A stretch of 64,000 nucleotides of DNA from Shewanella fodinae (GCF_014651955.1 NZ_BMXW01000002.1:124760-188759); one strand, 5' to 3'. Positions 32,644 through 42,517 are shown, numbered from the stretch's first letter. Made by a program: numbers and translations. Notes: generated from the sequence alone by a model not told the origin.

Positions 32644-33303
32644 ATGCAGCCATCTCAAGTGATCAACTCGGATGATATTTTACTAAAACTATGTCGGTCG
32701 GTGTCGCAGGTCTTGTCAACCACCACGGCTAGCAAAATTAGTCATGCTGGTATGGTTCAGCGCATCGGGCAAACGCGTTTGCGGCCAGATCTGGGGTGTT
32801 TTTCGATTTTTGATGGTGGTTTCTCAGGACTGGTGGTGATCAACTTTTCAGCTGATGCGGCCATGGAGATCTACCGCCGTTACCTGTTAAGTATGGGCAT
32901 GCCGGAAGATGAGTTAGCCATCAAATACACCTCTGATGAAGTGGCAAACGTGATGGGTGAGCTGATGAACCAGATGTTGGGTAACTTTATTAATCAGGTT
33001 TCCAAAGAGTTGCAAACGTCCATCAGTCAGAGTCAGCCTAAAATGCTCACTATCAACCGTGAACTGACATTATCTATTGAGGCTAATCTGGATGAGCCGG
33101 TCACTCGTCGGGTGAGTTTCCGCACTGAAAACAATAATATCTTTTACCTTGAATTTGCCATGGATAACACTGAATTCATCGGTTTGGCGTCCGTTGAAGT
33201 CGAAGAGGAAATGGACCCTGATGATATTTTAGCGATGCATTCGGGAGGTGCCAGTCACAGCGGGGATGTCACTGAAGACTTGTTTGATAAACTCGGTATC
33301 TAA
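32644..33303 (+). CDS. DUF3334 / CheX-like protein
   Basis: A 219-residue cytosolic protein resembling the DUF3334 family, which is related in fold to the phosphatase CheX. The segment EVANVMGELMNQMLGNFINQ has the E-x-x-N-spaced helix typical of CheX/CheC-like domains. A role in chemotaxis or two-component signalling is therefore an inference. The ATG at 32644 has AGGAG nine bases upstream. A longer frame opening at 32581 would give a false signal-like start. It is divergent from the chemoreceptor gene. Confidence 0.75.
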   Translation: MQPSQVINSDDILLKLCRSVSQVLSTTTASKISHAGMVQRIGQTRLRPDLGCFSIFDGGFSGLVVINFSADAAMEIYRRYLLSMGMPEDELAIKYTSDEVANVMGELMNQMLGNFINQVSKELQTSISQSQPKMLTINRELTLSIEANLDEPVTRRVSFRTENNNIFYLEFAMDNTEFIGLASVEVEEEMDPDDILAMHSGGASHSGDVTEDLFDKLGI

Positions 33304-33316
33304 TCTGCTGTGTCCA

Positions 33317-33340
33317 GTCCGGGCTTGCCAAGGCCCGGAC
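33317..33340 (+). terminator. Hairpin after DUF3334 gene, no T-run
   Basis: GTCCGGGC (33317-33324) and GCCCGGAC (33333-33340) form an 8-bp GC-rich stem 14 bases after the stop. No T-run follows, so it may be an RNA-stability element instead of a terminator. Confidence 0.35.
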
Positions 33341-33383
33341 ATCCTCCTATGATCCCGCGGTTTTTGCTGCCGAGGCTGTTGTT

Positions 33384-34598
33384 ATGTCTGAATACTCTTT
33401 ATCCATCTATGCCTGTGAACTCGCTGCGCAAGTTATCCGTGATGTTATCAGTGATGGAGCGCCGTTGGATCGGGCTTACTCTCGACAGTTTGCTGGTTTG
33501 AAATTAGCCCCTGCACAGCAAGCACAGATAACTCGTGTGGTTGGTGAGATTATCAGACGATTGAACTTTTACTGTTATCTAGCGCATGTGTCCTTAGCCG
33601 ATGCGGGCAAACATGCTGCCGATTTACTGATGGCCTGGCATGCTTATCGGCAATTACCGCCCCCCGGTTGGCAACAGGCTAAGGCCATTGACGCGAAAAC
33701 ACTGGCATTACGGCTGCAGCATGCCGATAGTGTGGCAGCATTACGCGATGGTTGTCCGGCGTGGCTGGATGAGCTGGGACAGCTGCAGTTAGGTGACAGT
33801 TGGGCGGCCGAGCGTGCGGCGTTGGCGCAAGCACCTAAGCGCTATCTGCGCACTAATCTGCTCAAATGTGACCGTAATCAACTGCAATCGCGGCTGGCAA
33901 AAGAGGGCATTTCCGCGGTTGCGGTGGAAGGCGTTGCAACGGCGCTGGAAGTGACTTCTGATGCGGCGTTATTTCGTACTGACACATTTAAGGATGGTTG
34001 GTTTGAACAGCAAGATGCCGGCTCACAACATGTGGCTGACGTGTTGGATGTATCACCGGGAATGCGGGTGATTGATGCCTGTGCTGGTGCGGGTGGGAAA
34101 ACGCTGCACCTGGCTGCCAAAATGCAGGGCAAAGGCCGATTACTGGCAATGGATATTGAACAGTGGAAGCTGGACAATCTCAAAGAGCGCGCACGCCGTG
34201 CTGGTGCACACAATGTTGAGACCCGGCTGATCAGCTCCAGTAAAACCATTAAACGCCTGAAATTGTCGGCAGATCGCTTACTACTGGATGTCCCGTGTTC
34301 TGGCTTGGGAGTGCTAAAACGTAACCCTGATACCAAATGGCGTGACACAGAAACGCGTTTACCCGTATTACAGGCATTGCAAGCACAGATCCTCGACAGC
34401 TACAGCCGGATGTTGAAAGTTGACGGCATTCTGGTGTACGCCACCTGTTCCATTATGCCGGATGAAAACCGACAGCAAGTTGATAACTTTCTCGCCAGTC
34501 ATAGCAACTTCCGGCTATTAGATGATGCCACTATCAGCCCGGCCAACAGTGGGTTTGATGGTTTTTATTGGGCAAGATTGCAACGTACTGCAGAATAA
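33384..34598 (+). CDS. RsmB/NOP-family RNA m5C methyltransferase
   Basis: A 404-residue SAM-dependent methyltransferase. The N-terminal third (about 1-130) is the NusB-like RNA-binding region. The catalytic domain shows the SAM motif VIDACAGAGGKTLHLAAKM, DIEQWKL, the LLDVPCSGLGVLKRNPDTKW motif with the PCS cysteine and YATCSIMPDENRQQV with the TCS cysteine. Both cysteines needed for m5C chemistry are present. The substrate, rRNA or tRNA, cannot be set from sequence; it is shorter than RsmF and more like RsmB. Confidence 0.9.
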   Translation: MSEYSLSIYACELAAQVIRDVISDGAPLDRAYSRQFAGLKLAPAQQAQITRVVGEIIRRLNFYCYLAHVSLADAGKHAADLLMAWHAYRQLPPPGWQQAKAIDAKTLALRLQHADSVAALRDGCPAWLDELGQLQLGDSWAAERAALAQAPKRYLRTNLLKCDRNQLQSRLAKEGISAVAVEGVATALEVTSDAALFRTDTFKDGWFEQQDAGSQHVADVLDVSPGMRVIDACAGAGGKTLHLAAKMQGKGRLLAMDIEQWKLDNLKERARRAGAHNVETRLISSSKTIKRLKLSADRLLLDVPCSGLGVLKRNPDTKWRDTETRLPVLQALQAQILDSYSRMLKVDGILVYATCSIMPDENRQQVDNFLASHSNFRLLDDATISPANSGFDGFYWARLQRTAE

Positions 34599-34701
34599 TC
34601 GTCTAAATAGTGCACTTTTTTTGCAGGTTTGCTGCAGTTTTTTACAAGTATTGGCGAGTGCAGACGTTTACACTGACTTTAATCTGCTGCTTATCTGAGT
34701 T

Positions 34702-35538
34702 GTGTTTATCTTGTCAGCACCTGCGATTGAACATCAATTATTGACGCCGGTTAGCGGTATCGAGTTAGTACGTGCCCGTTATCAGGGATTTGCCTTTGAT
34801 CGGCATGTGCATGCTGACTTTCATATCGGTGTGGTCGATTGTGGTGCCCAGCGCTTTATGCATCGCGGATCTCAGTATTTACTGGCACCTGGGCGGATTT
34901 CGCTGATTAACCCGGATGAAGTGCATGATGGTGAAGGACTGAACAAAGCACTTTACCAAGTGCGGTTGTTACGGATCAGTGGGGCGGCATGGGCTCAGTT
35001 TGCACAGCAATTAGGATATGCGGCCGAACCCTATTTCAGTGGGCCAGAGATTGTTGATCAACCACTATATCGCGGCTTATTACAACTGCATCAACTGGTG
35101 AATCAGCCACACGGCGCCCCCATCGCGGTTGATGGTTTACTGCTGGAGCTGATGAGCGCACTTATCAAGCGTCATGGCGACAGCCAACGACATTCGGTTG
35201 CGGTTGCTGGCGGGCTAACAGCATGGCAGATAACGCAGTTAAAGGATTTTCTCTATGCCGATTTAGCCGCAAATCACCGCTTACAGACCCTCGCCCAACT
35301 GTTTCAGCTCAATGAGTTTCAATTTCTACGAAGGTTCCGCCGTAGTTTTGGTATGACACCGCATGCTTATATCTTGGCTCTGCGTGTGGATTATGCTCGG
35401 CAACTACTGGCAGCAGGCAAAGATGTGGCTACCGCGGCCAGTGCCGCTGGATTTTATGATCAAAGTCATCTGCATCATTACTTTAAACGGCGTTACAATC
35501 TGACGCCTGCGCTGTATCGGCGTCAACTTGCTGGTTAG
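34702..35538 (+). CDS. AraC-family transcriptional regulator
   Basis: A 278-residue regulator with an N-terminal cupin-like sensing domain (FDRHVHADFHIGVVDCGAQR, ISLINPDEVHDG) and a C-terminal double helix-turn-helix (LQTLAQLFQLNEFQFLRRFR, VATAASAAGFYDQSHLHHYF). The architecture is that of regulators paired with LysE-type exporters, and a LysE gene lies 85 bases downstream on the same strand. The first codon is GTG 34702; TTG 34711 is an alternative. Confidence 0.88.
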   Translation: MFILSAPAIEHQLLTPVSGIELVRARYQGFAFDRHVHADFHIGVVDCGAQRFMHRGSQYLLAPGRISLINPDEVHDGEGLNKALYQVRLLRISGAAWAQFAQQLGYAAEPYFSGPEIVDQPLYRGLLQLHQLVNQPHGAPIAVDGLLLELMSALIKRHGDSQRHSVAVAGGLTAWQITQLKDFLYADLAANHRLQTLAQLFQLNEFQFLRRFRRSFGMTPHAYILALRVDYARQLLAAGKDVATAASAAGFYDQSHLHHYFKRRYNLTPALYRRQLAG

Positions 35539-35623
35539 CTGCAATTTTTTCCAATCCCTTCGCCAATAGACTCTATTACACTGGTGCCTATCTAAGGCTT
35601 ATTGGGTTCACAGAAAACAAACT

Positions 35624-36277
35624 ATGAGTTGGTTATCGCTGTTATTTACCTTGGGAACCGTGCATGTGGCGGCGTTGGTCGCTCCTGGCCCCGATTTTGC
35701 GCTGATGCTGCGAGCCAGTGTTGTGGGGGGACGCCGTTATGCGTTTTTCCTAGCGTTGGGACTGGCCTCGGCCATTATGTTACATACCATTACGGTAACG
35801 TTTGCCGCAGCCTTGTTGCAACACTGGTTGCCGCAACTGATGTTATGGTTGCCTTGGTGTGCTGCATTGTGGCTGGGATATCTGGGCTATGGCTGTTTGT
35901 CTGGGGCGCTTGCCACGCAAGACTCAGTGCAACATAAAGAAATGCCCAAGACACTGCGGAGCTATTCTCGCCGTCATGGCTGGTGGACAGGTTTTGCCAC
36001 CAATGCGTTGAATCCTAAAGCCTATGTGTATTTTTTCAGTGTGATTGCCGGGATGCTGCCACTGCAAAGCCCACTGCAGTTTAAGCTGGCATTAGTGATC
36101 CTGTTTTTCAGTCTGGCGTTATTGTGGTTCGGATTTCTTGGCTGGGCACTGAATATCCCCCGTTGCAGCCAATGGTTGCAGCGTAATAATCGTGGGATTT
36201 TAGTCTTTAGCGGCGTGATCCTGCTGCTGTTCGCAATGTTTCTGCTGTTACAGGGCTACCAGCGCTTGGTAGGCTAG
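35624..36277 (+). CDS. LysE/RhtB-family amino acid exporter
   Basis: A 217-residue membrane protein with about six hydrophobic helices and the LysE signature near the N-terminus ([20 protein letters not shown]), plus [20 protein letters not shown] in the middle. It is predicted to export an amino acid or related small molecule and is probably controlled by the AraC regulator upstream. The 3' end overlaps the convergent YjbQ gene by four bases. Confidence 0.92.
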   Translation: MSWLSLLFTLGTVHVAALVAPGPDFALMLRASVVGGRRYAFFLALGLASAIMLHTITVTFAAALLQHWLPQLMLWLPWCAALWLGYLGYGCLSGALATQDSVQHKEMPKTLRSYSRRHGWWTGFATNALNPKAYVYFFSVIAGMLPLQSPLQFKLALVILFFSLALLWFGFLGWALNIPRCSQWLQRNNRGILVFSGVILLLFAMFLLLQGYQRLVG

Positions 36278-36693
36278 TCGCCTTGTAATGTCATCAATAT
36301 ATGGCGGTTACCGCCGTGATTGCGGTGTTCGCCCAGATAGATGCCTTGCCAAGTGCCTAACGCCAATTGCCCATTGCGTATCGGCAACAGTAAACTGGTG
36401 CCGAGCAGACTGGATTTGATGTGTGCTGGCATATCATCGGCACCTTCATCGATATGACGAAAATAACCGCTGTCTTCGGCTACGGTATGATTGCACCAAG
36501 CCTCAAAGTCATCGCGCACGGTGGGATCGGCATTTTCATTGAGCGTCAGTGATGCTGAGGTGTGTTGTAACTGTAGATGCAGCAACCCTATATTGATCGG
36601 CTTGAACTGTGCCAATGCGGCAGCAATGTCGGTAGTGATAAGATGAAAGCCGCGGCTTCTTTCCCGTAACTGCAATAGTTGCTGTTGCCACAT
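36274..36693 (-). CDS. YjbQ family protein (UPF0047)
   Basis: A 139-residue protein with the conserved YjbQ motifs [20 protein letters not shown], YRHxDEG-like [20 protein letters not shown] and [17 protein letters not shown]. Family members have weak thiamine-phosphate synthase activity in complementation tests, but the real role is uncertain. I choose ATG 36693 because GAGGA lies nine bases upstream, rather than an earlier in-frame start. Confidence 0.9.
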   Translation of the reverse strand: MWQQQLLQLRERSRGFHLITTDIAAALAQFKPINIGLLHLQLQHTSASLTLNENADPTVRDDFEAWCNHTVAEDSGYFRHIDEGADDMPAHIKSSLLGTSLLLPIRNGQLALGTWQGIYLGEHRNHGGNRHILMTLQGD

Positions 36694-36850
36694 ACGTCTA
36701 TTCCTCTGCGCTGTTTCTTGCCGTGATTGATGATAGCGGGGATAGCATAACCCCAAAATCGTGCTATTGGATTAACCGCAGATGAGCGTTATCTGTGGCT
36801 GTGATAAACTGACGGCTAGTCATCATAGTGTCAATTAAGAGAGAAATATC

Positions 36851-37129
36851 ATGGCCCGCGCCAGTGCCCGCCATATTTTAGTCAAGACCCGTGAAGAAGC
36901 GGAAAAGCTAAAACAACGCCTAGAAAAAGGTGAAGATTTTGCGGTATTAGCGAAAAAGTATTCGCTGTGTCCCTCCAAAAAACAAGGTGGCGATCTGGGC
37001 GAATTTAGTCCCGGCCAGATGGTCAAAGCCTTTGATGATGTGGTGTTTAAAAAATCGTTACTTACGATTCATGGCCCGGTAAAAACCCGTTTCGGGTTTC
37101 ATCTTATCCAGACGCTTTATCGCAGTTGA
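36851..37129 (+). CDS. ppiC: Peptidyl-prolyl isomerase PpiC (parvulin)
   Basis: A 92-residue single-domain parvulin (ARHILVKTREEAEKLKQRLE, YSLCPSKKQGGDLGEFSPGQ, MVKAFDD, TRFGFHLIQ). It is cytoplasmic, since no signal peptide is present, and it speeds proline isomerisation in protein folding. The stop overlaps the start of the following gene as TGATG. Confidence 0.96.
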   Translation: MARASARHILVKTREEAEKLKQRLEKGEDFAVLAKKYSLCPSKKQGGDLGEFSPGQMVKAFDDVVFKKSLLTIHGPVKTRFGFHLIQTLYRS

Positions 37130-38817
37130 TGGCTGAAACACCTGCTACGACAGCGCTATTGCCCGCCGATTATTATCTGCAAAACTTTGAACAGATGCTG
37201 ACGAGCGTAGCAGAGCGTTATCTGGATATTTTCCCTGCTGACCAGCAACGGGCATTACAGTGTTATCGGTCGTTGCCAGACAAAAGCAAAATGTTGCTGG
37301 TGCGGTTATTATCCCGAAAAGGCGAGTGGTTTCGCCTGGATAAACTGCATTACAGTGAAATCGGCGATATCGCGGATGCGGCGCAGCCCCTGCTTCACAC
37401 GGAACTGTTGCAACAAACGTTGCCGCCGCTAGAGATCTGGTTTAGCGCCGTCACTCTAGCGGAGCTGAAAACCCTACTGCATGATATCAATGACCCACAG
37501 CTCAGTCCTTGGCGCAGCAAACAACAGTTGTGGCAGCTGTTGCAGGCAACACCAGAGTTGCAAACGCAACTGCCACAATGGCAGCAACAACAGGGGCTGG
37601 TTTGGCTGCAACTCAATTGTCAGCCGCTACTGGATCTACTGTTGTTGCTGTATTTTGGCAATCGCTATCAAGATCTAAGTCAGTTTGTGTTAAGCGATCT
37701 TGGCTTGCAGCGGTTTGAGAGTTACCCATTAACCCGGGAAGGGCGAACTTATCAGTCATCAATAGAACTACAAACGGCTTTATCCTTGGCGGCGTTAGCC
37801 GCTAACTGGGAGCAAACCACCCAACAAAAAGAGCCGATTGTGCTGGCAGATTGGTTGGCACAATTACCCGCGCCACAAGACAATCCGCTCTTGGAGCGGC
37901 GGAGGCAGAAACTGCTGCTGCAATTGGGACGAGAAGCCGAACGGCAGCAACAGCTAGCGTTGGCAATGTCACTGTATCAACAATGTCACGGTTGGGATGC
38001 CGCAGAACGTCTATGCCGCTGTCTGGAAAAGGTTAATCCACCACAAGCGCTGGCGGTATTAACCTCGCTTGCACAACAAGCCCAGAATGAAACGCAGCAG
38101 CAAACCGTGGTGAGGATCGGCAATCGACTTAATAGACGATTTACCGTCGCTGAACCGGGGGCATTGCAGGCGCTTTTCGATATAACAAAACCGTATAAAC
38201 CCGATGAAATCCATTTGGAATTAGCTCAAGTGCCAGAAATGCGTGTGGAACGTCTGACTGCAGATTATTTTGCAGCTCAAGGTTATGATGCCTGGTTCAG
38301 TGAAAACAGTGTGTTATGTGGCCTGTTCGGCTTGGCATTTTGGGATATTATCTTCGCGCCAGTCGCGGGTGTGTTTGATAATCCGTATCAGCGAGCGCCC
38401 CGGGATATGTATCAGCCAGACTTTGTCGCGCGCCGACAAACTTTGATTACCCAGCGGATGGCGCAGCTGGCTAGCGGTGATAAGCACATACTGCAACAGC
38501 ATTTTGTCTGTAAACAAGGGTTGGTGAACGATTGGGTCAATTGGCAAGTTTTTACCGAACCACTGTTCAAACGCTGTATCACCACCTTTTCTACAGAATT
38601 TTTACTGGCGTTATTTCAACGGATATTACGTGATCCGCAGCATTACCGCAGTGGTCACCCGGATCTGTTGCTATTTACTACTGACGGACAACCGCAGTTT
38701 GTGGAAGTTAAAGGTCCAGGCGATAAGCTGGACGATCATCAAAGTTATTGGTTACACTTCTTATCCGAATTTTATGCCGCTAAAGTGTGTTACGTGAGTT
38801 GGAAACATACTAAATAA
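37129..38817 (+). CDS. VRR-NUC domain protein (FAN1-like nuclease)
   Basis: A 562-residue protein whose C-terminus carries a VRR-NUC nuclease domain: HPDLLLF with Asp512, FVEVKGPG with Glu526 and Lys528, and DDHQSYW with Gln538 form the PD-(D/E)xK-type active site. The first 200 residues hold helices and a glutamine-rich segment (residues about 115-170). The layout resembles bacterial FAN1 homologues that cut branched or flap DNA. Translation is coupled to ppiC by a one-base overlap. Function in DNA repair is inferred from the family. Confidence 0.87.
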   Translation: MAETPATTALLPADYYLQNFEQMLTSVAERYLDIFPADQQRALQCYRSLPDKSKMLLVRLLSRKGEWFRLDKLHYSEIGDIADAAQPLLHTELLQQTLPPLEIWFSAVTLAELKTLLHDINDPQLSPWRSKQQLWQLLQATPELQTQLPQWQQQQGLVWLQLNCQPLLDLLLLLYFGNRYQDLSQFVLSDLGLQRFESYPLTREGRTYQSSIELQTALSLAALAANWEQTTQQKEPIVLADWLAQLPAPQDNPLLERRRQKLLLQLGREAERQQQLALAMSLYQQCHGWDAAERLCRCLEKVNPPQALAVLTSLAQQAQNETQQQTVVRIGNRLNRRFTVAEPGALQALFDITKPYKPDEIHLELAQVPEMRVERLTADYFAAQGYDAWFSENSVLCGLFGLAFWDIIFAPVAGVFDNPYQRAPRDMYQPDFVARRQTLITQRMAQLASGDKHILQQHFVCKQGLVNDWVNWQVFTEPLFKRCITTFSTEFLLALFQRILRDPQHYRSGHPDLLLFTTDGQPQFVEVKGPGDKLDDHQSYWLHFLSEFYAAKVCYVSWKHTK

Positions 38818-38932
38818 CTTAACGCGTAAATCAACTTACCTGTTGATTATTAATATATTTAAAACACTTTTATGGATTTTATGAGCGCTTGTTAACTCTA
38901 GCAGATAACGAGCCAACAGCGGCTTACGCCAT

Positions 38933-38972
38933 AAAAAACGGACTGTGGATCGGGGATCGACAGTCCGTTTTG
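38933..38972. terminator. Bidirectional terminator at the end of the hyp operon
   Basis: The 12-bp stem AAAACGGACTGT (38935-38946) / ACAGTCCGTTTT (38960-38971) is followed on the minus strand by CCGTTTTTTAT. It lies 18 bases beyond the hypA stop, so the long hydrogenase transcript ends here, and the same hairpin can end the VRR-NUC transcript from the other side. Confidence 0.9.
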
Positions 38973-38989
38973 ACGTTAAATATTTAAGC

Positions 38990-39337
38990 TCAATCGTAAA
39001 TCAGTTCCAGCTGCATCAGCAGCATCTCTTCGCCGCCGCTGACTTTGATGTCACGACTTTGGCAAACCGGGCACAGATAGGCGATTTCGTCCGGAATCGA
39101 GTGAGCGCCGCAGGCTTTGCAGTCTAGCTCCAGCGGTGCGACATCCATTTCCAGTTCAGCACCTTTGCACATGCCATCTTCTCGGAAAGTATCAAAAGCG
39201 GTTTTGACCAGTTGCGGTTCAACGCCACTGAGCGCGCCAATTTTAACCGCTACTCTGGCTATACCTTTGGCTTGATGCTCTAGCGCAAGCTGTTCACACT
39301 GTTCAATTAATGCGCTAACAATGGAAAACTCATGCAT
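38990..39337 (-). CDS. hypA: Hydrogenase nickel chaperone HypA
   Basis: A 115-residue protein that helps insert nickel into the hydrogenase large subunit. The N-terminal MHE with nickel ligand His2 is present (MHEFSIVSAL). The zinc site is formed by Cys73, Cys76, Cys89 and Cys92. It is the last gene of the cluster, its ATG overlapping the hypE stop (TGATG). Confidence 0.95.
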   Translation of the reverse strand: MHEFSIVSALIEQCEQLALEHQAKGIARVAVKIGALSGVEPQLVKTAFDTFREDGMCKGAELEMDVAPLELDCKACGAHSIPDEIAYLCPVCQSRDIKVSGGEEMLLMQLELIYD

Positions 39338-40344
39338 CAGCAGATCCTCGGTAACAATTCACCCGCGGGCAGTTCTAGGTAGCGTTTGCTGCCCCAAGGC
39401 GAATGCAGGATCACTTTCTCAGCATTGGCTTCGGTGACGGTACCGACAATCCGCGCCTGATCGCAATTGCAGAACTGGTGCATGACGTTGATCGCTTCAG
39501 CGGCAATTTCTTGGGGCAGGGCGATCACAAAGGTGCCTTCGTTTGCTAAGTCCCAAGGTTCAAAACCGTAGAGTTCACAAACACCACGCACTTCATCGCG
39601 CACTGGAATCGCTTCTTCGCTGAGCTCAATCCCAACATTGGCAGCTTTAGCCCATTCATTGAGTACCGCAGCAATACCGCCGCGGGTGGCGTCGCGCATA
39701 GCGTGCAGCGGCAGATTGGCGGCAATCAGTTGTTCGACCATAGGCCACAGCGTGGCGCAATCGGATTGCAGTTCGCTTTCCAATTCTAGTCCTTCACGTG
39801 CTGCCAGAATTGCGGCACCGTGACAACCAATGTCGCGGGACAGAATAATGGCATCTCCAGGCTGTACCGCGTGTACCGAAATTCCCGGCTTGAGGATGCG
39901 GCCAACGCCAGAGGTATTAATAAACACCCCATCAGCGCAGCCCTTGGGAACGACTTTGGTATCGCCGCAGACAATTTTGGCGCCGCTTTTTTTCAGCTCA
40001 GCCGCCATGGTTTGCACTATCTCTTTGAGCCTCGCGATTTCAAAGCCTTCTTCAATGATAAAACCACAACTGAGGTACTGCGGTTCTGCGCCCATCATTG
40101 CCAGATCATTTACCGTGCCGGCAATGGCCAGTTTGCCGATATTGCCACCTTTGAAAAACAGGGGCGAAACCACAAAAGAATCGGTAGTAAAGGCAATCGG
40201 ACCAGTCATGTTAAGGCTGGCGGCATCTTCTTCTTGGCGCAGGATCTGATTATCAAAGGCTTCAAAAAAGAGCTTGCCAATCAATTCGGCCATCTCGCGG
40301 CCACCGCCACCGTGACTGAGTTGGATCTGTTTTGGGGTCGACAT
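39337..40344 (-). CDS. hypE: Hydrogenase maturation protein HypE
   Basis: A 335-residue protein that dehydrates the thiocarboxamide on its own C-terminal cysteine to thiocyanate, which becomes the CN ligand of the NiFe site. The PurM-like fold shows LSHGGGGREMAELI and CGDTKVVPKG, and the chain ends with the required PRIC. It follows hypD with two bases between. Confidence 0.97.
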   Translation of the reverse strand: MSTPKQIQLSHGGGGREMAELIGKLFFEAFDNQILRQEEDAASLNMTGPIAFTTDSFVVSPLFFKGGNIGKLAIAGTVNDLAMMGAEPQYLSCGFIIEEGFEIARLKEIVQTMAAELKKSGAKIVCGDTKVVPKGCADGVFINTSGVGRILKPGISVHAVQPGDAIILSRDIGCHGAAILAAREGLELESELQSDCATLWPMVEQLIAANLPLHAMRDATRGGIAAVLNEWAKAANVGIELSEEAIPVRDEVRGVCELYGFEPWDLANEGTFVIALPQEIAAEAINVMHQFCNCDQARIVGTVTEANAEKVILHSPWGSKRYLELPAGELLPRIC

Positions 40345-40346
40345 GG

Positions 40347-41471
40347 TTATTTTACTCCTGCATAGCGGTAGTAGGCATTACATGCACCTTCGGAACTTAC
40401 CATGCAGCTACCTAATGGTGTTTGAGGCGTGCAGCCACGGCCAAAAACTTTGCAGTCCTGAGGTTTGGCTTTGCCTCGCAGAATATCGCCGCACTGACAG
40501 GCTTTGTGATCGTCAATTTCTTTCACCGGCAAGCGCTCACCGTATTTGAGTTCGGCATCGCGGTGACGGTATTCTGGCCTGAGCATGAGTGCTGAGTTAG
40601 GAATAGGCCCCAGCCCTCGCCAGCGGAAGCTAGGGCGCACGGTGAAATATTGAGCCACCTTACGCTGTGCGGCTTCATTGCCTTTGTAGCTAACGGCACG
40701 TTCGTACTGGTTTTCCAGCTCACAACGACCTTCGACCTTTTGTTTGACAATCGACAGGATTGACTGCATCACATCGACGGGTTCAAACCCTGAAACTACA
40801 ACCGGCGTGTGATATTTATCTACTGTTGGCTGATAAATCTGACTGCCAGTGATCACGCTCACATGGGATGGGCCGATAAACGCATTTACCCGAGTTTCGG
40901 GATCAGCCATCACCGCATCAATAGCGGGCGGTACCAGTACATGGTTGATATGGAATAGCAAGTTGTGGATGCCGAGTTTTTCAGCTTGTTCCAGCAGCAC
41001 CGCAGTCATGGGTGTGGAGGTTTCAAAGCCAATGGCGAAATACACCACGGTTTTATCCGGGTTTTCCTGTGCAATTTTCAAAGCATCCAATGGCATATAC
41101 ACAGGACGAATATCGCAGCCTTTAGCACGGAACTGCGCTAAGGAGCCTTCGGAGCCCGGTACTCGGATCATATCGCCCAGCGTCACTAAAATGACATCTG
41201 GTAACTGTGCTAGTGCGGCAGCCTGGTCGATACGCTCTTTGGGCATAATGCACACAGGGCAGCCGGGGCCGTGAATAAATTCGATATTATCTGGCAGCAG
41301 CTGTAATAGACCGTATTTCATGATGGTGTGAGTATGACCACCACACACCTCCATGACGTTTACCGGCTCCGTCAACTTTGCTGCTAACTCTTTGATTTGT
41401 GAGGCTAGCTCTGCAACAGTACGGGGGTCGCGAAAACCATCATAGAGCTGCTTGAGTTGCAGCTCAGACAT
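40347..41471 (-). CDS. hypD: Hydrogenase maturation protein HypD
   Basis: A 374-residue iron-sulfur protein that, with HypC, forms the platform for building Fe(CN)2CO. Conserved motifs are MEVCGGHTHTIMKYG, HGPGCPVCI, FAIGFETSTP, GPSHVSVI and the C-terminal cysteines (ACQCGDILRG, FGRGCTPQTPLGSCMVSSEG). It overlaps hypC by eight bases. Confidence 0.97.
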   Translation of the reverse strand: MSELQLKQLYDGFRDPRTVAELASQIKELAAKLTEPVNVMEVCGGHTHTIMKYGLLQLLPDNIEFIHGPGCPVCIMPKERIDQAAALAQLPDVILVTLGDMIRVPGSEGSLAQFRAKGCDIRPVYMPLDALKIAQENPDKTVVYFAIGFETSTPMTAVLLEQAEKLGIHNLLFHINHVLVPPAIDAVMADPETRVNAFIGPSHVSVITGSQIYQPTVDKYHTPVVVSGFEPVDVMQSILSIVKQKVEGRCELENQYERAVSYKGNEAAQRKVAQYFTVRPSFRWRGLGPIPNSALMLRPEYRHRDAELKYGERLPVKEIDDHKACQCGDILRGKAKPQDCKVFGRGCTPQTPLGSCMVSSEGACNAYYRYAGVK

Positions 41472-41706
41472 CGGCAGCCTCCATTTTATCCACGATCTCT
41501 TTATACAGCGTTAGGCTTTCCATTGCTGATGCAGCATCGATTTTATTCATCACAAAACCTATGTGGATCAATACATAGTCACCTATGGCTAATGGCTCTT
41601 CCAGCAGATGACAGCTGACAGTGCGTTTTACGCCAAGCGTATCAACGGTGACACTTTGTGTCTCTGGATGCAGCTCAACAACTTGCGAAGGGATAGACAG
41701 ACACAT
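41464..41706 (-). CDS. hypC: Hydrogenase maturation chaperone HypC
   Basis: An 80-residue chaperone with the essential N-terminal Met-Cys (MCLSIPSQV), which binds HypD and then the large-subunit precursor. The usual PG after the loop is PS here. It overlaps the hypB stop by one base (TAATG). Only one hypC is present for two large subunits. Confidence 0.95.
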   Translation of the reverse strand: MCLSIPSQVVELHPETQSVTVDTLGVKRTVSCHLLEEPLAIGDYVLIHIGFVMNKIDAASAMESLTLYKEIVDKMEAADV

Positions 41707-42470
41707 TAGACAGTCTCCAAAGTTGCGTTGAATGCCGCCAGTTCCTGTTCAAACCAGTGGGCAACTTCCTGCATGCTTTCTTTTTCTTTGATGGAAACGC
41801 AGATCACCTTGGCATTAGGATTGAGTTTCTGCACTTGGCTTTTAGCCTCTTCGGTACTGAAGTCGAAGTAGGGCAGCAGGTCACATTTGGTGATCAGGAC
41901 GACATCGGCCTTACGAAACATGACCGGATATTTTTCAATCTTATCTTCGCCTTCTGGTACAGAAACCAGCACTACATTCTTATGGGTGCCAACATCGTAA
42001 CTGGCTGGACACACCAGATTGCCCACGTTTTCAACAAAGCAGATATCCATGTTATCCAGTGGCTGCTGATGCAGGGCACCATGCACCATAAAGGCATCTA
42101 GGTGGCAGGCGCTGCCGGTTTGGATCTGCACCGCGCTGATGCCTTTTGCCTTCAAGCGGTCAGCATCGCGTGAGGTTTCCAAGTCGCCTTCAATCACACA
42201 GAATTTCTTGCTAGTGTAGTCGCCAAGATGCTCCAGCAACGTGGTTTTACCTGAACCTGGGCTGCTCATCAGATTGAACGCCATCACGCCGTGTTCTTCG
42301 AAATGCTCACGGTTATGGGCGGCTTCAACATCATTCTTGTCGAGAATTTTATGGATCACTGACAAGGTTTTCTTGTCGTTGAGTTGTGGGTTAGTAGACA
42401 GTTCATGATGATGGTGGTGATCATGGCTGTGTTCATGTCCTGCAATAGAACAACCGCAATCTTTACACAT
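41706..42470 (-). CDS. hypB: Hydrogenase nickel GTPase HypB
   Basis: A 254-residue GTPase for nickel insertion. The N-terminal metal site CKDCGC (Cys2, Cys5, Cys7) is followed by a histidine-rich nickel-storage stretch (HEHSHDHHHHHE, about 12-23). The G domain shows SSPGSGKTTLLE, ENVGNLVCPA and ITKCDLL. The start at ATG 42470 follows GGAG and places the metal motif at the N-terminus; a longer frame to 42563 overlaps hypF and is less likely. Confidence 0.96.
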   Translation of the reverse strand: MCKDCGCSIAGHEHSHDHHHHHELSTNPQLNDKKTLSVIHKILDKNDVEAAHNREHFEEHGVMAFNLMSSPGSGKTTLLEHLGDYTSKKFCVIEGDLETSRDADRLKAKGISAVQIQTGSACHLDAFMVHGALHQQPLDNMDICFVENVGNLVCPASYDVGTHKNVVLVSVPEGEDKIEKYPVMFRKADVVLITKCDLLPYFDFSTEEAKSQVQKLNPNAKVICVSIKEKESMQEVAHWFEQELAAFNATLETV

Positions 42471-42517
42471 AGCAAACTCCGGTTTGACTGTGGGCTGCGC
42501 CAATGGCGTCAGCCGAT

